Source: an uncultured Mollicutes bacterium
GTDB taxonomy: Bacteria; Bacillota_I; Bacilli_A; Acholeplasmatales; Anaeroplasmataceae
Assembly (NCBI GenBank): GCA_900540175.1
Contig: UQFG01000002.1
Location: forward strand, 89,092 to 153,091
Direction: 5' to 3'
Length of the DNA: 64,000 nucleotides
The notes beneath the pieces were generated by a model that was not told the DNA's origin, did no database searches, and saw only the letters and a list, made by a program, of their open reading frames with translations. The translations under genes were made by a program, and so were the position numbers. Below are positions 26,849-35,528 of this stretch, one piece after another. Each line of letters opens with the position of its first letter. Positions within the stretch are counted from its first letter, which is position 1.

Positions 26849-26869
26849 ATCGCAGGTTCAAATCCCACT
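26849..26869 (+). other. tRNA T-arm-like fragment at the edge of a foreign island
   Basis: CGCAGGTTCAAATCCCACT contains the GGTTCAAATCC hallmark of a tRNA T-loop with one stem pair broken. No complete tRNA cloverleaf can be drawn around it. It lies at the left boundary of the island and could be a leftover attachment site. Confidence 0.35.
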
Positions 26870-26972
26870 AATAGTTACAAGAAAAACAAAAAAATCAATA
26901 GCAAGAAACATTTGAATGTCGGTAAAAAAATAGCGTTGCTTTAAACTAGTTTAAGATTCTTATAAATTATAC

Positions 26973-27000
26973 TTGAAAGTATTATAATTTAAAGTATAAT
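26973..27000 (+). promoter_or_regulatory. promoter of the DUF234 ATPase gene
   Basis: TTGAAA (26973-26978), 16 bases, TATAAT (26995-27000); a second TATAAT lies at 26983-26988. An AAAGTATAAT-like direct repeat surrounds them. Confidence 0.55.
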
Positions 27001-27033
27001 AATATTAGATAAAGAGTCTTTCGGAGGTACGAA

Positions 27034-28431
27034 ATGCGAAAATTTGTTAACCGTGAAAAAGAGTTAGATGCGTTAGAAAAACAATATCTTTCAAACGAAT
27101 CGTCCCTCGTCATTGTCTATGGCAGGCGGCGTGTCGGAAAAACGGCGCTTATTACAGAGTTTTTGAAAAGTCATTCAGATTCCCTGTATTTTCTTGCGAC
27201 CGAAGAATCCGAAATGCAGAATTTAAATTACTTCAAAACGCAGGTTGCAGAGTTTACGGGCAACGAACTTTTAAAGTCCGCTGTTGTTGACTGGTTTACC
27301 GTATTTAAAACGCTGGTCGAATATAAGACGGAAACGAAAAAAATAATCGTGATAGACGAGTTCCAATATATCGGGCAGTCCAATTCGGCATTTCCGTCCG
27401 TTATGCAAAAGGTATGGGATACGCTGCTTAAAGACGCGAATGTTATGCTGATTTTGTGTGGCTCTCTCGTATCGCTCATGAAATCGCAGACGCTCGATTA
27501 CAGTTCTCCTCTTTATGGCAGGCGCACGGCGCAAATCAAACTCAAACAAATACCGTTCAGCCATTATCATGAATTTTTTGAAGGACGGGAAAACAACGAA
27601 CTGCTCCCGTTCTATGCGGTGACGGGCGGCGTTCCGAAGTATATCGAAACTTTCTGTAATTATACGGACATTTTAGAGGCAATCGAAGAAAACGTACTCA
27701 ATTCACAGAGCTTTCTATATGAAGAACCGTACTTCCTCTTGCAAAAAGAGGTAAGCGAAATCGGCAGCTATTTTTCACTCATTAAGGCGATTGCCATGGG
27801 TAACCGCAAACTTTCTGATATAGCAACAAATCTTGGTTTGAAGCAGACGGGGCTTACAAAGTATTTGAAAGTTTTGATGGACTTGGATCTTGTTGAACGC
27901 GAAGTTCCCGTAACGGAGACGGCTCCCGAAAAGAGCAAAAGCGGGCTTTATCGCATAGTCGATAACTTTATTGCTTTTTGGTTTAAGTATGTCTATCCCT
28001 ATCGCGCCTATCTTGAAAAGGGTGAAACCGCTTTTGTTCTGTCGCAGATCAAAAAAGGCTTTGCGCAGAACTATGCGTCATTTGTCTATGAGGACGTCTG
28101 CCGTGAAAAAATGTGGGAACTTTCAGCCACTGATACTTGGAATTTCCACTTGAATAAAGTCGGCAGGTATTGGGGTTCCAAAGCGGGTGAAATCGACATC
28201 GTCGGCATTGATACCGCGAACGGAAATCTCGTGCTTGGCGAATGCAAATACACTACCTCGCCCAAAGGGTTATCCGTCTTGCACGCTTTGCAGGAAAAGT
28301 CTGAAGCCATGCTTAAACTTACACAAACGAAAAATGTACAGTATATTCTTTTCAGTACGGCAGGCTTTACGCAGGGTTTAATCGACGAGGCGAATAATAA
28401 CTCAAATATTAAGTTAATGGAAAGTCTTTGA
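27034..28431 (+). CDS. AAA ATPase with C-terminal DUF234 (nuclease-like) domain
   Basis: 465 residues starting MRKFVNREKELDALEKQY behind TCGGAGG. AAA-type domain with Walker A GRRRVGKT (30-37) and Walker B IIVIDEF (104-110), then LCGSLVSLM (sensor), PFYAVTGGVPKYI, a winged-helix region (LSDIATNLGLKQTGLTKYL) and a C-terminal DUF234 part with GEIDIVG and LVLGECKY, which looks like a PD-(D/E)xK core. These proteins are frequent in mobile gene sets of gut bacteria and archaea; their role is not settled. It opens the island and is intact, unlike the restriction genes beside it. Confidence 0.85.
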   Translation: MRKFVNREKELDALEKQYLSNESSLVIVYGRRRVGKTALITEFLKSHSDSLYFLATEESEMQNLNYFKTQVAEFTGNELLKSAVVDWFTVFKTLVEYKTETKKIIVIDEFQYIGQSNSAFPSVMQKVWDTLLKDANVMLILCGSLVSLMKSQTLDYSSPLYGRRTAQIKLKQIPFSHYHEFFEGRENNELLPFYAVTGGVPKYIETFCNYTDILEAIEENVLNSQSFLYEEPYFLLQKEVSEIGSYFSLIKAIAMGNRKLSDIATNLGLKQTGLTKYLKVLMDLDLVEREVPVTETAPEKSKSGLYRIVDNFIAFWFKYVYPYRAYLEKGETAFVLSQIKKGFAQNYASFVYEDVCREKMWELSATDTWNFHLNKVGRYWGSKAGEIDIVGIDTANGNLVLGECKYTTSPKGLSVLHALQEKSEAMLKLTQTKNVQYILFSTAGFTQGLIDEANNNSNIKLMESL

Positions 28432-28483
28432 GAATAACAAGGTTTATAGGTTAAAATATGCCAAAATACAAAAGCAAGAAAAA

Positions 28484-28997
28484 TCAATGGAAGCGGCACT
28501 TTGGGCAAAAAAGCAATCAGTACTTTTTTAGAAGACCAGTATAAGGATGAAAAATTTGATTATATCATGGCAAATTTGCCGTTTAATCAAAAGGCTCGGC
28601 GCGGCGAAAAAGAACTTTTGGGTGACGGCGCTGGGACGGTTACGAAGTGCCGCTCACAAGCGATGCAAACTACGGCAAGATTCTTCACATTTTATCACCT
28701 GTCGCAAAACGATACAGCGGGATTTTTGCTTGCAAACGGTGCGCTTTCCGTCGACGGAACGGACTTGCCATAAGGAAAAAACTCATTGAAAACAACTTGA
28801 TAGAGGCAATTATCATTCTGCTGGGAAATCCTTTCTATACTACCGATATTTCCGTAGCGCTTTGGATTATCAATAAAAATAAAAATGCGCGCATTGCAGT
28901 GCAGGCAGAACTTACTGATCTTTTAAAGCAGAAAGAAAAATCGAAACAGGACTTGCTTGCTGTATTCAATGAACTTGGCTATAAAATTAAACTATAA
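28484..28997 (+). pseudogene. hsdM remnant (type I restriction-modification methylase)
   Basis: Pieces of a type I N6-adenine methylase in different frames: FDYIMANLPFNQK (motif IV, normally NPPF, here NLPF), then in another frame DANYGKILHIL, then the normal continuation TAGFLLANGALS back in the first frame. The end, KKLIENNLIEAIIILLGNPF and SVALWIINKNKNA, is in the second frame again. The N-terminal half, with the S-adenosylmethionine motif, is missing. At least two frameshifts make it non-functional. Confidence 0.8.
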
Positions 28998-29945
28998 GAG
29001 GCTTGGTGATTATATTTTGGAGGTTGATGTTCGCAATAGGGAGGCAAAGATTACACAACTTTTAGGAGTAAGTATAGATAAAAATTTATTAAATCTATTG
29101 CTAATACTGTTGGGACAGATATGCCAGATATGCCAGATTTCATTCTTATGGCAGCGCAAAAGAATTTTTGATTGGGAAGAAATGTGCAACTTTCTGTTTC
29201 GCCGATAGAGGAGCAACAAAAAATAGTTGATACTTATTAAAAAATTGAAGATAGAACTACTCTTAAAAGAAAGATAAATGATAATTTAGAGTCGCAAGTC
29301 CAAAATATATTCGATGAACGCTTCGGGGGATATTACACTAAAAATGTCTTATTTGATGGGGGAGGGAAAGAAATAAAGTTAGAAAATATTTGTTCTATTA
29401 AAGTTGAGAAGCGGTTGCCTGCTGATTGCGAATTGACTGAAACACCTACAATTCATCCTTATATTAGAGTGCGTGATGTTGGGTTAAATAGGATATATTT
29501 GCTTTAACATTCAATTCCAATATATAGACGATAATACGTATAATCAAATATCGCGTTATATCGTCTATACTGATGATATTGTTATATTAATCGTTGGAAC
29601 TATTGGACTTTTAAGAAAGATGTATGTTTGGCTTGATGGCATGAACCTAACAGAGAACTATGTTAGGGTTACTGATATACATATTGTTACGTCCGAGTTT
29701 ATATATTATACTTTTGTTTATAAGAAGCAAATGAAGGAAATAGACGTATTAACTGTGGGTGCGGTTCAAACCAAGTTGACAATATACAATATTCAATAAA
29801 TACCTATCATACTACCGTTCCAAAATGAACTTGCTTTGTTTCAGACAATCATTTTTACGATTAATCAGCAAATTGAGAGAAACATGATTGAAATTGAAAG
29901 GCTTGAAGAATTAAAATTTGCTACATTAACAATATTAAGCCACTA
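28988..29945 (+). pseudogene. hsdS remnant (type I specificity subunit)
   Basis: Begins KRLGDYILEVDVRNREAKIT at the hsdM end, like intact HsdS proteins. It continues with SIDKN, MPDFILMAAQKNF in a shifted frame, the central conserved helix EEQQKIVDTY, a second target-recognition domain (IKLENICSIKVEKRLPADCE, IHPYIRVRDVGLNRI) and a terminal half (VGTIGLLRKMYVWLDGMNLT, QTIIFTINQQIERNMIEIER). Several frameshifts and in-frame stops separate these pieces, so no specificity subunit can be made. Confidence 0.75.
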
Positions 29946-29988
29946 AATTATTAATTATAATACACTGGTGGGACACTGGGGGCAACAT

Positions 29989-30849
29989 ATGGAAATTGTT
30001 GATATTCTCCAAATAATTTTAGGTATACTATCGTTAATTTCGACGATAGCGGTATCTTTTGCGATATATTGGCTGCAATTACGCCATGAAAAAGAAATGG
30101 AGCGTTTAACAAAAGAAAATGCGGAGAAAGTGTTAAAAGAGGAAGCAGACAGATTTTTAATTGATAATGAATCTGAAAGAGATTATTTACCTTTATGTGT
30201 ATTTGTTTCTAATCTGCATCGACATGAGAAACATACAAGGAATATCTATACGAATTTTTGTAGGTGCAATAAAGATTTACAAAATAAAATACTTGAGGTG
30301 GCAGAGTTTAAGTGCAGGATAATTGAGGGTGTAGAGTGGGTAGATAATGCAATAGATAACTTGAAAGAGGACATAAATAAATACAAATTAGGCAGAGATT
30401 ATTTGTATGATGGCGCAAAATACTTTCACAGAGGGTTTGAACGTTATCGGGAATTAAAATGGGATTATACCGACAAGCAACTGTTTGAGTCTATAGTTGA
30501 GGATATAAAGCTGTTGGCATTTAAAGGGACAAGTCGGATTTCGATAAGCAAATATGTGGACGACTATTTTTGTTGCATAGATAAATGTGATTTTGGAAGA
30601 GAAAAGTTAAATCAATTGCCACCAATAGATTATTTGTGGAAATCACAAAATTTAGAAATGGCTGAAGAATCGGAAGTTTGTGGTTGGATGATGGAAATTA
30701 TAGATGCTATAACCACAATTATTCACAACAAAACAATTGAAAGAGAAGGCGATTTATTCTATGAAGATTTAACGGACAGACGAATAGAAACTTTTGAAGA
30801 TAAATATTTTGAAACGGTAAGAACATTATATTATACTTACTGTATATAG
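29989..30849 (+). CDS. membrane-anchored coiled-coil protein, unknown
   Basis: ATG 29989 follows GGGGG; a GTG at 29968 is the longer alternative. 286 residues. One N-terminal span (about 4-28, ILQIILGILSLISTIAVSFAIYW) is followed by a charged helical stretch (RHEKEMERLTKENAEKVLKE) typical of a coiled coil, then a helical body with scattered cysteines. It is intact although it lies between hsdS and hsdR debris. No family recognised; the layout (anchor, coil, helical domain) resembles accessory membrane proteins of phage-defence loci. Confidence 0.7.
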   Translation: MEIVDILQIILGILSLISTIAVSFAIYWLQLRHEKEMERLTKENAEKVLKEEADRFLIDNESERDYLPLCVFVSNLHRHEKHTRNIYTNFCRCNKDLQNKILEVAEFKCRIIEGVEWVDNAIDNLKEDINKYKLGRDYLYDGAKYFHRGFERYRELKWDYTDKQLFESIVEDIKLLAFKGTSRISISKYVDDYFCCIDKCDFGREKLNQLPPIDYLWKSQNLEMAEESEVCGWMMEIIDAITTIIHNKTIEREGDLFYEDLTDRRIETFEDKYFETVRTLYYTYCI

Positions 30850-30888
30850 AAATCCGTATATAGAATTTTTAATTAGGGGAGGATAAAA

Positions 30889-31890
30889 ATGGGCAGTAAA
30901 AGAGAACGAAAATATAAATCGAAGAAGGATGCATTGATTAAAAAATCAAGGGAAGCCATGCTTGCCGCTGTTCAGATTTATAATAATCCATTGATTAAAT
31001 TTAAATCGGAGTCTTTTTTAACATTGGCAGTTATTGCCTGGACGTATTTGATGCATGCTTATTACGAACAAATGGGGATAGAATATCGATATTATAAGTT
31101 AAAGGGTTCACGCAAGCAATATGTAAAAACAGATTACGGTGCAATAAAGGAGTGGGAATTGAGCAAATGTGTTAAAGCTGAGGAATCTCCATTGAATATT
31201 GCAATAAAAACTAATCTGAATTTTATAATTGGTCTTAGGAATGAAGTGGAACACCAAATGACCAATATATTAGATCAGGCTGTAAGTGCAAAACTTCAAG
31301 CGTGTGCATTAAATTTTAATCATTGTTTAACGGAATGGTTTGGAAAGCAAAACGGTATAGAAAACGAATTAGTCCTGTCAATACAGTTTTCTGGTATTGA
31401 TCCTGTTAAACAAAAGGAATTGTCGAAAATGAAGGGCCTAGCTGATAATGTTTATAATTATATTTCGCAATTTGAAACTGAGTTAACAGAAGAAATTTTA
31501 CAAAATAAAGAGTATTCATATAAAATTATGTATATTCCTATTAGCGTAAATCATAGAGGACAGGCAGATTCTGTTGTTGAATTTGTTAAAGCAACTCCTG
31601 AGATGGAAGAACAAGTAAAAAATATTGTAATGATTAAGGAGAGCGAAAAAAAGAAATATTTACCAAAGCAAATTGTTAAGATTATGAAAGAAGAGGGGTA
31701 TATAAAGTTCTCCATTACAATACATACAAATCTTTGGCAGAACAATGGGAATTCATTAAAAATACCGATGTACGGTAGTTTGGTCGCTGGAAAACAATGG
31801 TATTGGTATGAAACTTGGGTAAATTATGTAAGAGAATATTGTAAAGCAAATACGGAAACTCTTTGTGATGGTAAATTCAGGGAGAAATAA
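30889..31890 (+). CDS. DUF3644-type protein with HEPN-like R-x4-H motif
   Basis: 333 residues starting MGSKRERKYKSKKDALIKKS behind GGGGAGG. The N-terminal helical region matches DUF3644 proteins (SREAMLAAVQIYNNPLIKFK, SESFLTLAVIAWTYLMHAYY), which often sit inside type I restriction loci. IIGLRNEVEHQM holds R117-x4-H122, the catalytic signature of HEPN ribonucleases; that link is my inference. The C-terminal third (IVKIMKEEGYIKFSITIHTN) resembles a winged-helix region. It is intact, follows the membrane protein by 39 bases and probably shares its transcript. Confidence 0.72.
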   Translation: MGSKRERKYKSKKDALIKKSREAMLAAVQIYNNPLIKFKSESFLTLAVIAWTYLMHAYYEQMGIEYRYYKLKGSRKQYVKTDYGAIKEWELSKCVKAEESPLNIAIKTNLNFIIGLRNEVEHQMTNILDQAVSAKLQACALNFNHCLTEWFGKQNGIENELVLSIQFSGIDPVKQKELSKMKGLADNVYNYISQFETELTEEILQNKEYSYKIMYIPISVNHRGQADSVVEFVKATPEMEEQVKNIVMIKESEKKKYLPKQIVKIMKEEGYIKFSITIHTNLWQNNGNSLKIPMYGSLVAGKQWYWYETWVNYVREYCKANTETLCDGKFREK

Positions 31891-31892
31891 TC

Positions 31893-33314
31893 ATGAACAA
31901 ACCTTAACTTGAATTGTCTGTGGTTGAATTATTTCAGCAAGAGCGATATGAGTACATATGCGACGAAAGATTAATGTGTCAAATGACGGACGTGCTTTTA
32001 TAGGACGATTTAAAGGCATATCTTTTGTCGCACTATTCTGCCGACGGAATGACGGCGAGGCGGAAAGCATTATTTTGTCATTAGTTCACTCTTCTCATAA
32101 TCCGCTGTATGAATCTAACTACGAAATGCTCCATAAAATTACAGAGGGTTTTATTTTCCGCCGTGAGGACAAGACCAAAAAAGATTTGTTCAGTAGCCTG
32201 ATAGATTTTGAAAATATACAAAGCAACATCTTTAAAATCATCAATCAGTTTGCAGTGCAAGGAGTGGAGTGCCTGATCATTTCCGATGCCATCGTATCAA
32301 TGTTTTGTTGCGACAAAACTTTTTGAAAATATTAAATTTCATATAAAGTCCGAAGAAAACGACAAAGGTGGCGGAGCAACGGAATGCGGAAAGAGTTTTA
32401 CCATTCTCTTTTTAACACGAACGCTCATACGGAGCAAATTTTTTAAAAGTCCTACTATCGTTTTAATTATGAACAGAAACGATCTTGATACGCAACTTTT
32501 TGGCAACTTTGTGTAATGCAAAAAGTTTAGCGGCGACAATACGGTGGAAAGTATTTAATTGCGCGAAAAATTGCATGGTAGAGGGGCGGCATGGATTTAA
32601 CGACTATACAAAAATTTACAGAGGACACCAAACTGCTTTCTAACCGAACAAATATAATCTGTATTTCGGGCGAGGCACACCGTTCGCAGATCAATTTGGA
32701 ACAAAAGGTTCGCGTGATCGAAAAGGGTGTGAAAAAGCATTATGGTTTTGCCAAAAACTTGCATGATTCTCTACCAATGCAACTTATGTCGGCTTTACAG
32801 GTATGCTGATAGACGCTACAATCGATGCGTTCGGTTCTGTCGTTTCTAAATATACCATGACGGAGTCGGTAAAAGACGGAATAATTGTCAATTTCGTTAT
32901 GACTTGTTCCAAAGACGATAAAAAAGGATTTTAGGATTTGCTTGGCAATGATGACTACAAAAAGGAACTGGACAAGCAATTTAAAAAGGCTAAATCCAAC
33001 TTTAAAATTACTATCGTAGTAGATATATTGTTAATGGGGGTCTCGACGTGTTGGAACTCGAGATGATGTATATAGATAAGCCCGTTCAACAGCAAACACT
33101 TATACAGACCTTCTCCAGAGTCAACCATATATGCAAAGGTAAGGATAAAGGACTTATTGTAGATTATATTGGCATTAAAAACAGCATGAATAAGGCAGTC
33201 CGCATTTATACGGATTACAAGGAAAACGACTTGGATAAAATTGGCAAGCCCGCTGTAATCGTGCGGGATACGTTGGGAATTTGGGACGGTGTTTTTAAGA
33301 CATTCAAAAAGTAA
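31893..33314 (+). pseudogene. hsdR remnant (type I restriction endonuclease)
   Basis: Fragments in several frames follow HsdR order. They are QQERYEYICDE and DDLKAYLLSHYSADGMTA; DFENIQSNIFKIINQF; FVATKLFENIKFHIKSEEN with GGGATECGKSFTILFLTRTL (P-loop region, first residues changed); TTIQKFTEDTKLLSNRTNII with ISGEAHRSQINLEQKVRV; MTESVKDGIIVNFVM; KITIVVDILLMGVST; and LEMMYIDKPVQQQTLIQTFS with GLIVDYIGIKNSMNKA. Frameshifts, stops and a large central deletion leave it non-functional. Confidence 0.85.
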
Positions 33315-33318
33315 GATA

Positions 33319-35520
33319 CTAGAAGCCTTTGCAGGCTTTTTTTTCGGCAATAAAAGCAGTTATTTTGTTTTTAATTTGAATCAAGAGAGTTAAGAAAATT
33401 CCCATTACAGCATAAAATGCCGCAACCAAAGTGAAAATAATCCATTGACTGTCAAGCAATTGAACATTCCAATCGAATAATGATTCAAATACAGTCGGAC
33501 ACAAAAAACGAATGCTTAAGATATACAAAGTGATGGTCAATAACAAATAAAAACCGAAACTGAATAGATGATAAAACGCATGATAAAACCATTGGCTTCG
33601 GATCGGTATGGTTTTTTCTTTTAATAAAGCAAGATCGTTTTCTTTTCGGGTTGTTTCCAAAAAGAAGGAGATGCAAATCAAGAAAACATTTAATAAAATA
33701 AACACCACGACCAATCGTCGGACAATCGGCTGAATCAGCGAAAAACGCTCAAAAGCATCAATGAGTAGGTGGTTGTTACTATAAGACAGCATACAGTTTT
33801 CTTCCATTATTTTTTCAACGGTCGATAAAGAAAGTTGTTGTTGGTTTAAATAGAAATTAGGGGCCTCATCCAAGCGATCGTCCATCATTTTTTGTTGGGC
33901 TTCGGCATCTTTTAAAACAATACAACTTTCAGCGGATTCAAAGATTCCGCTAACGGTTAAAAACGCATCAAAAACAGTCGGATTTGAGTATCCTTTCGGC
34001 TGATAACGAGCAGAAAACAAATTGAACCGACCAAGGATATCAAATGAGATGGCATGCTGTTTTAAATAACCTGTACTTACCAAACATTCGGTATCGGTTT
34101 TGGGGAACGTTCCTTGTAAGAGGAGTCTTGTTTCTCCGTCTTCTAAATTTTTCAAGCCGGAAATGCTTTGGCAATACGTTTCGTTTTGAAAAAAAGAATA
34201 GTAAGCCTCTTTTAAAAGATAATAAGTATCTTTGGTCATATAGCAGCGATAATAAAGATAATTGGCTTCATTGATGTATTCGGGCATTTTTTGATAAACC
34301 GATTCATCAAGTTGTAAAAAGGTTTCGTATTGTGTTTGAAAACAACCTTTTACAATCAGTTTCATACCACATACTTCAAAATACGTTGTTTCATCATCTT
34401 GTTGCAAATAACCGTTTTCCAGTTGATGATAAAGATAGTCGCTGATGACGACTTCCCCATTTGTCAAAGGAATTTCTTGATAAGTGTCGGTAAATAAAAT
34501 CTGATTTAAGCGAATGTGATCAGACGGATAGATGGTTTCGTTTTCTTCCAGTTCGAAAAAAGGTGTGAAAAAGTCGTGTTGGATAAGATTTCGCACCTCC
34601 ACCATTTCCGAGGCGTTCTTTTCAAGATAAGATGATAAAGAAGAAGAACAGGAAAACCCTTCAAACGGCAGATAAAAGAGTTCGGAAGAGCGATATTCGT
34701 TGATCAAATAAAGCGGTTCTGATGCGAATTGAATGGTTCGGTAATAAATGTCTGCCTGTGATAGCGATGCCATTTGCAAACACAACATAAGCATCAAGGA
34801 TAACACAGCCCAAAAGAAGCAAAACAGCGGTTTGGCTTTAAAAAAGATAATCTTGTTTAAAAGTTTCGGATTGTAATAAGACGGTTTGATTTCCTGTGGA
34901 AGCGGCTTTTCTTCTGGATCGTTTGGAAAAACAATCTTTTTTCCTTCGATGGAAAGAATTCCATCCCATAATCCATTTTGTTGTTGGATGTCCTGATGAG
35001 AGGTACAAAGAATGATTTTGTTTTTCGATACGTGTTTTAATAACTGTAAAAGGATCTCGGCCGTATCCGCATCGACATGGCTGGTCGGCTCATCCAATAA
35101 AAGAATGGGTTTATCTTCTAATAATGCCATGCAAATAGCCAATCGTTGTTTTTCACCGGCGGAAAGATTTTTTGTTTTTTTCTTTTTCCATTGATCGCTT
35201 AGACCGACTTGTCGAATCAAATCGGCGATCTTTTGCTCGTCTTTTTCAAACAACAATAGATTTTCAAGAACCGTCAATCGTTCGAATACGGTCAATTTGG
35301 CATTGACATAACTGATTTGATCGAAAGGATCTTGCTTTTGACCAAATTGGATTTGACATGGTGAAGGGATAAGGCCTTTTAGGATTTTAAATAAAGTCGT
35401 TTTCCCATAACCGTTTTTTCCTTTTAACAAGTAAAGACCCGGACTTTTAATGGTAAATTCGGCATCGTCAAATAAAGTTTGAATACCATAACGTAATGTT
35501 AAATGTCGTACATAAAACAT
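33319..35520 (-). CDS. ABC ATPase-permease fusion, type B (paralogue of 41519-43648)
   Basis: 733 residues. ABC domain 1-205: Walker A GKNGYGKT (34-41), signature LSAGEKQR (119-126), Walker B ILLLDEPTSHVD (139-150), H-loop ILCTSHQD. Then a membrane span (about 230-255), a long extracytoplasmic region of some 350 residues, and three C-terminal spans (about 610-720) of FtsX/MacB-like layout. Such proteins work as dimers in transport or mechanotransmission. It starts 8 bases after the type A partner ends; the two probably form a heterodimer. Cargo unknown; linked to a secreted protein at the head of the operon. Confidence 0.82.
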   Translation of the reverse strand: MFYVRHLTLRYGIQTLFDDAEFTIKSPGLYLLKGKNGYGKTTLFKILKGLIPSPCQIQFGQKQDPFDQISYVNAKLTVFERLTVLENLLLFEKDEQKIADLIRQVGLSDQWKKKKTKNLSAGEKQRLAICMALLEDKPILLLDEPTSHVDADTAEILLQLLKHVSKNKIILCTSHQDIQQQNGLWDGILSIEGKKIVFPNDPEEKPLPQEIKPSYYNPKLLNKIIFFKAKPLFCFFWAVLSLMLMLCLQMASLSQADIYYRTIQFASEPLYLINEYRSSELFYLPFEGFSCSSSLSSYLEKNASEMVEVRNLIQHDFFTPFFELEENETIYPSDHIRLNQILFTDTYQEIPLTNGEVVISDYLYHQLENGYLQQDDETTYFEVCGMKLIVKGCFQTQYETFLQLDESVYQKMPEYINEANYLYYRCYMTKDTYYLLKEAYYSFFQNETYCQSISGLKNLEDGETRLLLQGTFPKTDTECLVSTGYLKQHAISFDILGRFNLFSARYQPKGYSNPTVFDAFLTVSGIFESAESCIVLKDAEAQQKMMDDRLDEAPNFYLNQQQLSLSTVEKIMEENCMLSYSNNHLLIDAFERFSLIQPIVRRLVVVFILLNVFLICISFFLETTRKENDLALLKEKTIPIRSQWFYHAFYHLFSFGFYLLLTITLYILSIRFLCPTVFESLFDWNVQLLDSQWIIFTLVAAFYAVMGIFLTLLIQIKNKITAFIAEKKACKGF
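33321..33344 (+). terminator. terminator at the right edge of the island
   Basis: AAGCCT TTGC AGGCTT followed by T tract. It lies inside the last codons of the convergent ABC gene (KKACKGF). Confidence 0.75.
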
Positions 35521-35528
35521 AGGATCAC

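Noticed and set aside
33321-33344. Right-hand attachment site matching the tRNA-like fragment at 26849
   Set aside because: The bases here form a terminator hairpin and share no stretch with the left fragment.
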